Positions 41,237 through 50,446 of a stretch of 64,000 nt of DNA are shown in pieces. The stretch is from NCBI RefSeq assembly GCF_000214035.2, contig NZ_AFHG01000058.1, positions 147,460-211,459 of the forward strand, in the 5' to 3' direction. The notes under the pieces are model-generated. The model ran no database searches. It worked only from the letters and a program-made list of their open reading frames with translations, and was not told the DNA's origin. The position numbers were made by a program, and so were the translations under genes. This DNA is from Methyloversatilis universalis FAM5. GTDB lineage: Bacteria > Pseudomonadota > Gammaproteobacteria > Burkholderiales > Rhodocyclaceae. Numbering within the stretch: position 1 is the stretch's first letter; the number at the start of each line of letters is the position of its first letter.

Positions 41237-41640
41237 GCCACCAGTCCTGCAATCACAACGTAGCGGGCACCCTTGCCCAGCGCCATCATGAAGGCGCTGC
41301 GCAGCGGCGGCAGCCGCAGCCAGCCGGCGGCGATGCACAGCGCGTCACCGATCAGCGGCACCCATGAGAGCAGCAGCGCCGGCGCGCCGTGCCGCTGCAC
41401 CAGCGCCAGCCGGCCCGGCAGTTCCTTGCGCGGGATGAAGCGGCCCATCGCGTAGCTCACCATGCCGCCGGCAGTGTTGCCGACGGTGGCCAGCAGCAGC
41501 GCGATGTCGCGCTGTTCCGGATGTGCGAGCAGCACCGCCAGCAGCACCGCCTCCGAACCGCCGGGCAGCATGGTCGCCGACAGGAAGCTGGCGGCCGCGA
41601 GCCCGGCCAGGCTGGCGTCGGCGCCCGGCATGAAGTCCAT
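41233..41640 (-). CDS. YqaA-family (DedA-like) membrane protein
   Basis: This 135-residue inner-membrane protein has SATMLPGGSEAVLLAVLL, LLLATVGNTAGGMVSYAMGRFIPRK and a C-terminal FMMALGKGARYVVIAG, typical of the YqaA branch of DedA/SNARE-associated proteins. The branch is poorly characterised; DedA relatives act as lipid scramblases or affect membrane homeostasis. An in-frame GTG three codons upstream (41649) is an alternative start. It is the first gene of the long minus-strand run and diverges from ilvA across 113 bp. Confidence 0.85.
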   Translation of the reverse strand: MDFMPGADASLAGLAAASFLSATMLPGGSEAVLLAVLLAHPEQRDIALLLATVGNTAGGMVSYAMGRFIPRKELPGRLALVQRHGAPALLLSWVPLIGDALCIAAGWLRLPPLRSAFMMALGKGARYVVIAGLVA

Positions 41641-41753
41641 GCTCAACACCGGCCGGCGACCGCCATTTGCCCACGGCGCGCGCGCGCTGCTAGGCTTGCA
41701 GGCTTGCGCAGCGGCCAGACCCGCGCCGCTGCGGGCCGCATTCCGTACCCATC

Positions 41754-43265
41754 ATGCAAACCGACTACCTCGAAAGAATCCTCAACGCGCAAGTGTACGA
41801 CGTTGCGGTCGAAACGCCGCTGGACGCTGCGCCCAACCTGTCGCGGCGCATCGGCAACACCGTGCTGTTCAAGCGCGAGGACATGCAGCCGGTGTTTTCG
41901 TTCAAGCTGCGCGGCGCCTACAACAAGATCGCCCAGCTGTCGGACGAAGCCCGCGCGCGCGGCGTCATCTGCGCGTCGGCCGGCAATCACGCCCAGGGCG
42001 TGGCGCTGTCGGCGGCCAAGGTGGGCTGCCGGGCGGTCATCGTGATGCCCACCACGACGCCGCGCATCAAGGTGGACGCGGTGGCGGCGCGCGGCGGCGA
42101 GGTGGTGCTGGCCGGCGAATCCTATGACGAGGCCTATGCCCACGCGCGCAAGCTGGAGGCGGAACAGGGGCTCACCTTCGTGCACCCCTTCGACGATCCG
42201 GACGTGATCGCCGGTCAGGGCACCATAGGCGTCGAAATCCTGCGTCAGCATCCGAAGCCGATCGACGCGGTGTTCTGCTGCGTCGGCGGTGGCGGTCTGA
42301 TCGCCGGTGTCGCGGCCTACATCAAGCGGCTGCGCCCGAACACCCGCATCATCGGCGTCGAGGCGTCGGACGCCGACGCGATGGCGCGTTCGCTGGCCGC
42401 CGGCAAGCGCATACAGCTCGACAGTGTCGGGCTGTTCGCCGACGGCGCCGCGGTCAAGCTGGTGGGCGAGGAAACCTTCCGGCTGGCGCAGCAGTACGTG
42501 GATGAAATGGTGCTGGTCGATACCGACGCCATCTGCGCCGCGATCAAGGACGTGTTCGAGGACACCCGCTCCATCCTGGAGCCGGCGGGCGCGCTGGCGG
42601 TGGCCGGCGCCAAGGCCTGGGCGGCGCGCAACAACGTGAAGGGCAAGACCCTGGTCGCGGTGGCCAGCGGCGCCAACATGAATTTCGACCGCCTGCGCTT
42701 CGTCGCGGAGCGCGCGGAGATCGGCGAATCGCGCGAAGCGGTGCTGGCGGTGACGCTGCCGGAGCGGCCGGGCGCCTATCGCGAACTGGTGTCGCTGTTT
42801 GGCCGGCGCAACATCACTGAACTGAACTACCGCTACAAGGACGCGAAGGAAGCGCATGCCTTCGTCGGCGTGCAGGTGTCCGGCCGTGCCGAGGCGGCCG
42901 AACTGGTCGGTCATCTGGCGGCCAACGGCTATCCGGCGCTGGACCTGACCGACGACGAAATGGCCAAGCTGCACGTGCGCTATATGGTCGGTGGCCGCAG
43001 CCCGGACGTCGGCCACGAGCAGGTGTTCCGCTTCGAATTTCCGGAGCGCCCGGGCGCTCTGATGAAATTCCTCGATGCCATGAGCCGCGACTGGAACATC
43101 AGCCTGTTCCACTACCGCAATCATGGTGCCGACTACGGCCGGGTGCTGGTGGGCATGCAGGTGCCGCCGGGTCATGCCGAAGCGCTGCAGCGCTTCCTCG
43201 ATGCGCTGGGTTACGACTACACCGAAGAAACCGCCAACCCCGCCTACAAGCTGTTCCTCGGATGA
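41754..43265 (+). CDS. ilvA: Threonine ammonia-lyase, biosynthetic
   Basis: This 503-residue PLP enzyme makes 2-oxobutanoate from threonine, the entry to isoleucine synthesis. The cofactor Lys51 sits in FSFKLRGAYNK and the phosphate loop in CCVGGGGLIAGVAAY. Two C-terminal ACT-like regulatory repeats are present (LPERPGAYRELVSLFG near 330 and FPERPGALMKFLDAMS near 425), so isoleucine feedback is expected. The length matches the E. coli type. The beta-propeller gene that follows overlaps by 4 bp, although their functions look unrelated. Confidence 0.96.
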   Translation: MQTDYLERILNAQVYDVAVETPLDAAPNLSRRIGNTVLFKREDMQPVFSFKLRGAYNKIAQLSDEARARGVICASAGNHAQGVALSAAKVGCRAVIVMPTTTPRIKVDAVAARGGEVVLAGESYDEAYAHARKLEAEQGLTFVHPFDDPDVIAGQGTIGVEILRQHPKPIDAVFCCVGGGGLIAGVAAYIKRLRPNTRIIGVEASDADAMARSLAAGKRIQLDSVGLFADGAAVKLVGEETFRLAQQYVDEMVLVDTDAICAAIKDVFEDTRSILEPAGALAVAGAKAWAARNNVKGKTLVAVASGANMNFDRLRFVAERAEIGESREAVLAVTLPERPGAYRELVSLFGRRNITELNYRYKDAKEAHAFVGVQVSGRAEAAELVGHLAANGYPALDLTDDEMAKLHVRYMVGGRSPDVGHEQVFRFEFPERPGALMKFLDAMSRDWNISLFHYRNHGADYGRVLVGMQVPPGHAEALQRFLDALGYDYTEETANPAYKLFLG

Positions 43266-44251
43266 GGCGGGCGGCGGGCATGGTGCGGCGGCTGTCCCGC
43301 TGGCTGGCCGGCGCAACGGGAGTGATGGGCGCGCTGGTCTGCGCCGCGGCACAGGCCGGGCCGCTGGCCTACATCACGAACCAGGGCTCGCACGAAGTGA
43401 CGGTGGTCGATGTCGAGGCTTCGGCCATCGTTGCCCGTCTGCCCGCAGGCAAATCGCCGGCCGGCGTGTGGGTCAGCGAAGCGGCGGGCCGCGCCTTCAT
43501 CAGCAGTCCGGACAGCGCCAGCGTCACCGCCATCGATCTCGCCACCCGCACCGTGGCCGGTGAGATGAAGGCCGGTCGCAGCCCGGTCGGCATCACCGTC
43601 ACGCCGGACGGGCGCCGCGTGCTGGTGGCCGACTGGTTCTCGCACCGCGTGCTGGTGTTCGACGCCGCCGGCCTCGCCGCGCTGGGCGAGATCGAGGTCG
43701 GCAATGCGCCGGCCGGTCTGGTGGCCGCACCGGACAGCCGTACCGTCTATGTCGCCAACCGGGATGACAACGCGGTCGGCGTGCTGGACCTTCAAACGAT
43801 GAAGCAGACCGCGTCGATCGCGGTCGGCAGCCATCCGTTCGCGCTCGAACTGTCGCCCGACGGCCGCACGCTGTATGCGCTGAACGTGTGGAGCGACGAC
43901 GTGAGCGTGGTCGATACCGCGCAGGCACGCGTGGTCGCGACGCTGCCGGTGGGCAAGGCGCCGTATGGCATCGCCTTTTCGGAAGATGGCGCCCGCGCCT
44001 ATGTCACCAACCAGAAGGGCGACAGCGTGTCGGTGATCGACACCGCTGCACGCCGCGTCATCGCGACCTGGCCATCGGTCGTTTATCCCGAGGGCGTGGC
44101 GGTGGCCGGCGATAAACTGCTGGTCGTGAGCTGGATGGACGATCTGGTCGGCGTGTACGACGCGCGGACCGGGCAGTCGCTGGGCAGCATCGAACTCGGG
44201 CGCAACCCGCGCGGATTCGGTCGCTTCATCCACCGGCCGGCAGCCCGTTGA
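43262..44251 (+). CDS. Exported YVTN/YncE-like beta-propeller protein
   Basis: This 329-residue protein has an N-terminal signal peptide (after a basic start, cleavage near residue 32). The mature part is about seven repeats of roughly 42 residues, each of the type 'YVANRDDNAVGVLDLQTMKQTASIAVGSHPFALELSPDGRTLY', that is, YVTN beta-propeller blades. Such proteins occur often in methylotrophs next to PQQ-enzyme genes, but no PQQ gene is adjacent here. It overlaps ilvA by 4 bp and precedes the MxaD-like gene by 88 bp. Confidence 0.88.
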   Translation: MRRAAGMVRRLSRWLAGATGVMGALVCAAAQAGPLAYITNQGSHEVTVVDVEASAIVARLPAGKSPAGVWVSEAAGRAFISSPDSASVTAIDLATRTVAGEMKAGRSPVGITVTPDGRRVLVADWFSHRVLVFDAAGLAALGEIEVGNAPAGLVAAPDSRTVYVANRDDNAVGVLDLQTMKQTASIAVGSHPFALELSPDGRTLYALNVWSDDVSVVDTAQARVVATLPVGKAPYGIAFSEDGARAYVTNQKGDSVSVIDTAARRVIATWPSVVYPEGVAVAGDKLLVVSWMDDLVGVYDARTGQSLGSIELGRNPRGFGRFIHRPAAR

Positions 44252-44339
44252 TCGGGGTCGCCGTTGCCGCTATCGTTTCAAGCCTTTTCAATTCCCGGGC
44301 GGTTCGCCGCACCACTCTGACAACGAGGAGAGTCACCCC

Positions 44340-44867
44340 ATGCGCTTTGTTTCGGCGTTCATCATGATGCTGGCCGTGTCGCTGGCCGCATCGGTCGCCC
44401 ATGCCCACGGCCCCACCCGCCAGAAGGCCTTCGAAACCATCACCATCAAGGCCAGCCCCGACGCGGTGTGGGCCAAGGTGAGCGACTTCACCCAGTTGCA
44501 GAGCTGGCACCCGGCGGTGGAAAGCAGCACCGCCACCAACGGCAGCAATGCCGGTTCGGTGCGTACGCTGAAGCTCAAGGGTGGCGGCGAGCTGGTCGAG
44601 ACGCTGGAATCCATCGACCCTGCGGCCAAGAAGTTCTCCTACCGTGCCAAGGACGGCGGTGCGCTGCCGGTGACCAACTACAGCTCCAACCTCACGGTGA
44701 AGCCGGGTGACGGCGGTACCTCGGTGGTCGAGTGGCGCGGCGCCTTCTACCGCAAGTACATGAACAACGACCCCCCGAAGGGTGAGGACGACGAAGCCGC
44801 GCTGACCGCCGTGACCGGCGTGTACAAGAGCGGCCTCGAAAACCTGAAGAAGATCATGGAGAAGTAA
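44340..44867 (+). CDS. MxaD-like exported SRPBCC protein
   Basis: This 175-residue protein has a signal peptide (cleavage after AHA, about residue 22) followed by HGPTRQKAFETITIKASPDAVWAKVSDFTQLQSWHPAV, the start of a START/SRPBCC domain, and a C-terminal helix GVYKSGLENLKKIME. Exported SRPBCC proteins beginning with HGPT resemble MxaD, which aids electron transfer from methanol dehydrogenase to cytochrome cL in methylotrophs. No mxaF or xoxF gene is near, so the partner is unknown. A GAGGAG ribosome binding site supports the start. A strong terminator follows. Confidence 0.82.
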   Translation: MRFVSAFIMMLAVSLAASVAHAHGPTRQKAFETITIKASPDAVWAKVSDFTQLQSWHPAVESSTATNGSNAGSVRTLKLKGGGELVETLESIDPAAKKFSYRAKDGGALPVTNYSSNLTVKPGDGGTSVVEWRGAFYRKYMNNDPPKGEDDEAALTAVTGVYKSGLENLKKIMEK

Positions 44868-44888
44868 GTCGCCTTCTCCAAGGCAGAA

Positions 44889-44917
44889 AGCCGGGCCCGG
44901 TGGCCCGGCTTTTTTTT
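44889..44917 (+). terminator. Intrinsic terminator after MxaD-like gene
   Basis: A 9-bp perfect stem (AGCCGGGCC/GGCCCGGCT) with a 4-nt loop is followed by a run of eight T, 22 nt after the stop codon of the MxaD-like gene. The convergent gene's stop lies 24 bp further on. Confidence 0.9.
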
Positions 44918-44940
44918 CGCGGTCGTCCGGCGCAGCCGGC

Positions 44941-45450
44941 TCAGGGAAAGACCGGAATGTCCGGATCCGCGCCCTGCGGCATCGCCAGCGGATGCAGGCT
45001 GTGCGCCCGCGCGCTGATTTCGTCGACGCGGGTCCGCGGCAGGTCCAGCATGACCAGCATCTGGCCCTGTTCGATTGCGTTCGCGAACGCCTTCAGATGC
45101 GAGTTGGCCGCGGTCAGCCCCACCATGCCGCCGACCCAGGCGCCCGCTCCGGCGCCGCCCAGACCGGATGCCAGCAGCACGCCGCCGGCCATCATGGCTG
45201 CGCCCGGCGACAGTGCCAGCCCGATCAGCGCGCCCAGGATGGCCACCCCGCCACCGAGCGCCAGACCGCGCTGCGCCGCCGGCGAGAAATCCGACTTCTG
45301 CAGCATGCTGGCTTCCGGCAGTTCCTCCAGCGGTGTTCCGCGACGCGCGAGCACGTGGATGTGCCGCTCCGGAATGCGCGCGACCAGCATGTCGTTGACG
45401 AAGCTGCGTGCGGTGTCGATACCGGGCAGCAGGAAATAGATGCGCTTCAT
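44941..45450 (-). CDS. Glycine-zipper membrane protein (DUF1269-like)
   Basis: This 169-residue protein begins MKRIYFLLPGIDTARSFVNDML, a short alpha/beta module, followed by about 60 hydrophobic residues with dense glycine-zipper spacing (GGGVAILGALIGLAL, GVLLASGLGGAGAGAWVGGMVG) and a C-terminal soluble part (GQMLVMLDLPRTRVDEI). The layout matches proteins annotated as DUF1269 or 'general stress protein 17M-like'. Function is unknown. The ATG at 45450 has an AAGGAGG ribosome binding site; an in-frame extension to 45483 is not supported. Confidence 0.82.
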   Translation of the reverse strand: MKRIYFLLPGIDTARSFVNDMLVARIPERHIHVLARRGTPLEELPEASMLQKSDFSPAAQRGLALGGGVAILGALIGLALSPGAAMMAGGVLLASGLGGAGAGAWVGGMVGLTAANSHLKAFANAIEQGQMLVMLDLPRTRVDEISARAHSLHPLAMPQGADPDIPVFP

Positions 45451-45561
45451 GACGTCCTCCTTCGTGCAGGGCCTTGCAGGCACGCACCCCGGTGCGGCAG
45501 GCGCGCGATCAGGTCGGGACTGCTTCCAGCATAGACCGCCTGCGCACGCCTGCCCGACGCG

Positions 45562-46146
45562 TCAGCGGTGTGACGTGAAGGTGTCGGCTTCGGTCACGAT
45601 CCAGTCCATCGGCAGGTCATGCGGCTGTGGCTGCAGGTCGTCCAGCCGGCCGTCCTCGATGGCCACGCCCACCGCCACCGGTGTCGGCACCAGCGCGGCC
45701 AGCGTGCGGTCATAGTGGCCGGCGCCATAGCCCAGCCGGTAGCCCCGGCCGTCGAAGCCGTTGCAGGGGATGAGCAGCAGTGCCGGCACCACGGCTTCGC
45801 CGTCGGCCGGGTAGGGGATGCCGTAGCGGTCGGTCGCCATCACGGTGTCCGGCGCCCAGCGGCGGAAGGTCATCGGCTGGCCCTTTTCGCCCACCACCGG
45901 CAGCGCGGCCCAGCGTGCCGGGTCGGTGGCCAGCCAGCGGCGCATCAGCGGCAGTGCGTCGAATTCGCCGCGGTAGGGCCAGGTGAAACCGACCGAAGCC
46001 GGCCTGAGCTGCGTCAGCAGCGCCTCGACCCGGGTTTCCAGCGCGGCATGCAGCGGCGCAAGCGTGGCGGCATCCATGGCCTGCCGGCGGCCGACCAGTT
46101 CGAGGCGTAGCGCCTTGCGGCGCGCGCGATCGTCGGGAACATTCAT
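45562..46146 (-). CDS. 5-formyltetrahydrofolate cyclo-ligase
   Basis: This 194-residue enzyme converts 5-formyl-THF to methenyl-THF with ATP. It has the N-terminal RKALRLELVGRRQAM, TWPYRGEFDALPLM and the ATP-binding FDGRGYRLGYGAGHYDRTLA motif, characteristic of the YgfA/MTHFS family. Folate one-carbon recycling suits a methylotroph but the enzyme is universal. In many proteobacteria this gene follows 6S RNA; here the slt gene diverges only 42 bp away, and no 6S RNA is visible. Confidence 0.92.
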   Translation of the reverse strand: MNVPDDRARRKALRLELVGRRQAMDAATLAPLHAALETRVEALLTQLRPASVGFTWPYRGEFDALPLMRRWLATDPARWAALPVVGEKGQPMTFRRWAPDTVMATDRYGIPYPADGEAVVPALLLIPCNGFDGRGYRLGYGAGHYDRTLAALVPTPVAVGVAIEDGRLDDLQPQPHDLPMDWIVTEADTFTSHR

Positions 46147-46188
46147 CTGCGAGAGGTATCATTCGTGCACACCCGGAAACACTAGCAG

Positions 46189-48141
46189 ATGGCCATACGA
46201 TTCCCGCTTTTCCCGCTGCGCGCGCTGCTGTTCGGCGCCAGCCTGCTCCTCCCCGCAGCCGCCTCCGCACAGGATGCCGCCTTCCTCGCCGCGCGCGACG
46301 CCTTCGCCGCCGGCAACCGTCAGCTGTTCGAACGTCATGCCGCCGGCCTGCAGTCCTATCCGCTCGCCGCGTATGTCGAGTACTACCGGCTGAAGATGGA
46401 TCTGGAGCGGACATCGCCCGATGCCGTCGCCATCTTCCTGGAACGCAACGCCGACACCGTGATCGCGCAGCGGCTGCGCAGCGACTGGCTGCGCCTGCTG
46501 GCGAAGAACGAACAGTGGAGCAGCTACCGCGCCGAGTACGCGAAGCTGCCGGTGAAGAACCCCTCGCCCGAGAACGATCTGCGCTGCCATGCCGCGCGGG
46601 CCTTGCAGGTGCTGGGCGACCCGGCCGCCGCCACCGAGGCGCGTGCGCTGTGGGACACGCTGGACGATGCCCCGTCGGCGTGCACGCCGGTCTTCGCCGC
46701 GCTGTTCGATGCCGGCCGACTGAGCGAGGACGATGTGTGGGCACGCGCCCGCCGCCAGATGGAAGCCAAGCGGCCGGGGCAGGCGGGCGCGCTGCTGGAC
46801 CTGCTGCCCGAAGCCAGTCGCCCGGGCAGGGTGCTGGATGACATCGTCGCCAATCCGACCCGCTGGCTGGACCGTCAGCCGGCCAACTTCTCGATCACCC
46901 GGCGCGGCCGCGAACTGGCGCTGATGGCCATCGCCCGGCTTGCCCGCAGCGACGCGCGCGCCGCCGAACGCGCGCTGGAAGTGATCGCTGCACGCCTGAG
47001 CCCGCGCGAGCGCGGCTATGCCTTCAGCCAGCTCGGCTGGCAGGGCGGCATGCAGCACGACGCGCGCGCGCTGCAGTGGTGCCGTTCGGCCGACGACGAT
47101 CTGTCCGGCGATGAAGTGTTCGGCTGGTGCACCCGCGCTGCGCTGCGCGCCGGCAACTGGAAGGCGGTGCGCGACTTCACCGGCCGCATGCCGGAAGCGC
47201 TGGCTGACCGGCCGGAGTGGATCTACTGGAACGGCCGCGCCCGCGCCGCCACCGGTCACGTCGACCAGGCGCGCGAACAGTACCGCCGCATCGCCGACCA
47301 GCCGCAGTTCTACGGCCTGCTGGCGCGCGAGGAACTGGGCCAGCAGGCGGTACTGCCGCCGGCCGCGGCCGAACCCACGCCGGAAGACATCCGTCGCGCC
47401 GAACTGATGCCGCCGATACAGCGGGCGCTCAAGCTGTTCGCGCTCGATCTGCGCACCGAGGCGCTGCGCGAATGGAACTGGGCCATCCGCGAAGCGGACG
47501 ACCGCACTCTGCTCGCGGTCGCCCATCTGGCGGTGAACAGGCAGCTGTGGGACCGCGCGATCGCCACCGCCGACCGCACCGTGGCCGAACACGATTACGC
47601 GCTGCGCTATCTCGCGCCGATGCGCGCGGCGGTCGAGCCGCACGTGAATGCGCGCGCGCTCGATCTGACCTGGGTGTACGGTCTGATGCGGCAGGAAAGC
47701 CGCTTCGTCATGAGCGCCAAATCGTCGGCCGGCGCGCAGGGGCTGATGCAGGTGATGCCGGCCACCGCCAAATGGGTGGCGAAGAAGATCGGCCTGAACG
47801 GCTATCACCCGTCGCAGATCGCCGACGCCGACACCAATCTGCTGCTCGGCACCAGCTATATGCGGCTGGTGCTGGACAGTCTGGACGACCACCCTGTGCT
47901 GGCCAGTGCCGGCTACAACGCAGGCCCGGGCCGCGCCAAGAAGTGGCGCGCGGCGCGGCCGCTCGAAGGCGCCATCTATGCCGAAACCATCCCCTTCACC
48001 GAAACCCGCGACTACGTGAAGAAGGTGATGACCAATGCGGTCATGTACAGCCTGGTGTTCGGCCTGAAGGAGCCGGGCCTCAAGCAACGTCTCGGCACCA
48101 TACAGCCGGGCGCCGGCCCGTCGCCGGACGACCCGATCTGA
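46189..48141 (+). CDS. slt: Soluble lytic murein transglycosylase
   Basis: This 650-residue periplasmic protein has a signal peptide (cleavage after ASA about residue 27), a long alpha-helical U-shaped superhelix (about 30-450) and a C-terminal SLT lysozyme-like domain with YGLMRQESRFVMSAKSSAGAQGLMQVMP (catalytic Glu in RQESRF), DTNLLLGTSYM and AGYNAGPGRAKKW. It cleaves peptidoglycan glycan strands, forming 1,6-anhydromuropeptides. Length and order are as in Slt70. It diverges from the cyclo-ligase gene. Confidence 0.93.
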   Translation: MAIRFPLFPLRALLFGASLLLPAAASAQDAAFLAARDAFAAGNRQLFERHAAGLQSYPLAAYVEYYRLKMDLERTSPDAVAIFLERNADTVIAQRLRSDWLRLLAKNEQWSSYRAEYAKLPVKNPSPENDLRCHAARALQVLGDPAAATEARALWDTLDDAPSACTPVFAALFDAGRLSEDDVWARARRQMEAKRPGQAGALLDLLPEASRPGRVLDDIVANPTRWLDRQPANFSITRRGRELALMAIARLARSDARAAERALEVIAARLSPRERGYAFSQLGWQGGMQHDARALQWCRSADDDLSGDEVFGWCTRAALRAGNWKAVRDFTGRMPEALADRPEWIYWNGRARAATGHVDQAREQYRRIADQPQFYGLLAREELGQQAVLPPAAAEPTPEDIRRAELMPPIQRALKLFALDLRTEALREWNWAIREADDRTLLAVAHLAVNRQLWDRAIATADRTVAEHDYALRYLAPMRAAVEPHVNARALDLTWVYGLMRQESRFVMSAKSSAGAQGLMQVMPATAKWVAKKIGLNGYHPSQIADADTNLLLGTSYMRLVLDSLDDHPVLASAGYNAGPGRAKKWRAARPLEGAIYAETIPFTETRDYVKKVMTNAVMYSLVFGLKEPGLKQRLGTIQPGAGPSPDDPI

Positions 48142-48208
48142 GCTTTCCCCTGAGTTTCCCCTGGGTTTCCCAATACACAGAGTCTCGACCCACAGACCCG
48201 GAGTTCAC

Positions 48209-49165
48209 ATGTTCCCGAAAACCGTCCTTCTGATCGGCGGCGCCGGCTTCGTCGGCAGCCAGGTGGCCGGCCTGCTGGCCGAACGCAATGTGCGCGTCAT
48301 CGTGCCGACCCGTCGCCGTGACCGCGCCAAGCACCTCATCCTGCTGCCCATGGTCGATGTGGTCGAAGCGGATGTGCATGACCCGGCGGTACTGGCGCGA
48401 CTGGCGGCGGGCGCGGACGCGGTGATCAACTGCGTCGGCATCCTGCATTCCCGCAGCGGCCAGCCCTGGGGCCGCGATTTCGAGCGCGCCCACGTCGCGC
48501 TGCCCAAGGCCATCGCCGCCGCGGCGAAGGCGGCCGGCGTGCAGCGGCTGGTGCATGTCAGCGCGCTGGGTGCGGCCGACGCTGCACCGTCCGAATATCT
48601 GCGTTCCAAGGCCGCGGGTGAAATCGCCATCCGCAACGGTGGCGTGCCCTGGACCGTGTTCCGCCCCTCGCTCATTTTCGGCGACGGCAAGTGCTTCCTG
48701 TCCATGTTCGCCGGCCTGCTGAAGATCGCGCCGGTGTTTCCGCTGGCGGGTGCGGACACCCGTTACCAGCCGGTATCGGTGCGCGACGTCGCGCGCTGCA
48801 TCGTACGCGCGCTGGACGATGACGCGGCCATCGGGCAGACCTTCGCGCTGTGCGGCCCCAAGGTCTACACCATGCGCGAACTGGTGAAGATGACCGGCCG
48901 CGCCATCGGTGCCGAGCGCTGCGTGATCGGCCTGCCCGGTCCGCTGGCCTCGCTGCAGGCGCTGGCGCTCGAACTGGCGCCCGGCCCTACGCTCATGTCG
49001 CGCGACAACCTGCGCTCGATGCAGGTCGACAATGTGTGCGACGCTGGCTGCACGCTGCCCTTCGATTTCGTGCCGGCGACGCTGGAGAGCGAGATCGACG
49101 CCTGTCTGGCCGATTTCCGGCCGACTGACCGCTTCGAGCACGCGCGCTCGAAGGCGCACAGATAG
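48209..49165 (+). CDS. NDUFA9-like NAD(P)-binding protein
   Basis: This 318-residue extended SDR has a nucleotide-binding loop LIGGAGFVGSQVAGLL, DVVEADVHDPAVL, NCVGILHSRSGQPWGRDFERAH and VSALGADAA-type strand, but the Tyr of the usual YxxxK is in SEYLRSKAAGE. The sequence belongs with bacterial homologues of the complex I accessory subunit NDUFA9, whose role in bacteria is unknown. Its stop codon is directly followed by the cca start codon (TAG-ATG, no gap), so the two are likely cotranslated. Confidence 0.86.
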   Translation: MFPKTVLLIGGAGFVGSQVAGLLAERNVRVIVPTRRRDRAKHLILLPMVDVVEADVHDPAVLARLAAGADAVINCVGILHSRSGQPWGRDFERAHVALPKAIAAAAKAAGVQRLVHVSALGAADAAPSEYLRSKAAGEIAIRNGGVPWTVFRPSLIFGDGKCFLSMFAGLLKIAPVFPLAGADTRYQPVSVRDVARCIVRALDDDAAIGQTFALCGPKVYTMRELVKMTGRAIGAERCVIGLPGPLASLQALALELAPGPTLMSRDNLRSMQVDNVCDAGCTLPFDFVPATLESEIDACLADFRPTDRFEHARSKAHR

Positions 49166-50446
49166 ATGAAGATCTACCGCGTCGGCGGCTCGGTCCGGGA
49201 CGAGCTGATGGGCCTGCCGCCGGGCGACCGCGACTGGGTGGTGGTCGGCGCGACGCCGGAAGACATGGTGGCCGCCGGCTATACCCCGGTTGGCCGCGAC
49301 TTCCCGGTATTCCTGCACCCGGTCACGCATGAGGAACACGCGCTCGCGCGTACCGAACGCAAGACCGCGCCCGGCTACCGCGGCTTCGTGTTTCACGCCG
49401 ACCGCACGGTCACGCTGGAGCAGGACCTGCTCCGCCGCGACCTCACCATCAACGCGATCGCGCGCGCCGACGACGGCACGCTGATCGATCCGTGCAACGG
49501 ACGCGCTGACATCGCGGCACGCCTGCTGCGCCACGTGAGCGAGGCCTTCGTCGAGGACCCGGTGCGCATCCTGCGCCTGGCACGCTTCGCCGCGCGCTTC
49601 CACGACTTTACCGTGGCGCCGGACACCCTGGCGCTGATGCGCGACATGGTCGACAACGGCGAAGCCGATGCGCTGGTGGCCGAACGGGTGTGGCAGGAAC
49701 TGTCGCGCGGGCTGATGGAAGCGAAGCCCTCGCGCATGATCGAGGTGCTGCGCGCCTGTGGCGCGCTCAAGGTGGTGCTGCCGGAGGCGGATGCGCTGTT
49801 CGGCGTGCCGCAGCCGCCGCAGCACCATCCGGAAATCGATACCGGCCTGCATCTGATGCAGTGTCTGGACTGGGCCGCTGCACACGGGGCTTCGCTCGCC
49901 ACGCGCTGGGCGCTGGTCACGCACGATCTGGGCAAGGGCACCACGCCGAAGGAAGAATGGCCGCGCCACATCGCACACGAGGCCCGCAGCGCCAAGCTGG
50001 CACGCGAGGTGGCCGAGCGGCTGCGGGTACCGGTAGATGTCGCCGACATCGGCCGCCTGGTGGCGCAGGAGCACACGAATGTGCACCGCGCCGCAGAACT
50101 GCGCGCCGACACGATGGTGAAGCTGCTGGAGCGGCTGGACGTGATGCGCAAGCCGGAGCGGCTGGCGGACATCCTGCTCGCCTGCGAAGCAGACGCGCGC
50201 AGCCGTCCCGGGCGTGACGAGGCGGGGTATCCGCAGGCGGACATCGTGCGGGCCGCGGCCGCGGCCTTCCGGTCGGTGGAGGCCGGTGCGATCGCGCAGC
50301 GGCTGGCAGCGGCCGGCAAGGTGTCCGGCCCGGCGATCGCGCAGGCGGTGCACAAGGCGCGTGTCGATGCGGTGGCGCGTACAAATGAAAACGGCCCGCA
50401 TCGCTGCGGGCCGTCTGAAACAGGTGGTGGTGATGGGGGGACTTGA
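49166..50446 (+). CDS. cca: Multifunctional CCA tRNA nucleotidyltransferase
   Basis: This 426-residue enzyme adds or repairs the CCA end of tRNAs. It has the polymerase head GGSVRDELMGLPPGDRDWVVVG with the DRD metal pair (residues about 21-23), RRDLTINAIA, VEDPVRILRLARFAARF, and a C-terminal HD domain (VTHDLGKG) with phosphodiesterase activity in the E. coli enzyme. Its last 22 bases overlap, in antisense, the 3' end of the tRNA-Met gene, and the hairpin terminator of that tRNA lies inside the coding region near its end. Confidence 0.95.
   Translation: MKIYRVGGSVRDELMGLPPGDRDWVVVGATPEDMVAAGYTPVGRDFPVFLHPVTHEEHALARTERKTAPGYRGFVFHADRTVTLEQDLLRRDLTINAIARADDGTLIDPCNGRADIAARLLRHVSEAFVEDPVRILRLARFAARFHDFTVAPDTLALMRDMVDNGEADALVAERVWQELSRGLMEAKPSRMIEVLRACGALKVVLPEADALFGVPQPPQHHPEIDTGLHLMQCLDWAAAHGASLATRWALVTHDLGKGTTPKEEWPRHIAHEARSAKLAREVAERLRVPVDVADIGRLVAQEHTNVHRAAELRADTMVKLLERLDVMRKPERLADILLACEADARSRPGRDEAGYPQADIVRAAAAAFRSVEAGAIAQRLAAAGKVSGPAIAQAVHKARVDAVARTNENGPHRCGPSETGGGDGGT
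50382..50414 (-). terminator. Intrinsic terminator of tRNA-Met, inside cca
   Basis: A perfect 10-bp stem (50391-50400 with 50405-50414) and 4-nt loop is followed on the minus strand by TTTCATTTG (50382-50390). It lies 11 nt beyond the encoded CCA of the tRNA and so is placed to end its transcript, although the bases also encode the C-terminal part of Cca. Confidence 0.75.

Noticed and set aside
46147-46188. 6S RNA gene near the formyltetrahydrofolate cyclo-ligase
   Set aside because: The 42-bp gap to slt cannot hold a 180-nt RNA and no matching structure is seen on the other side.
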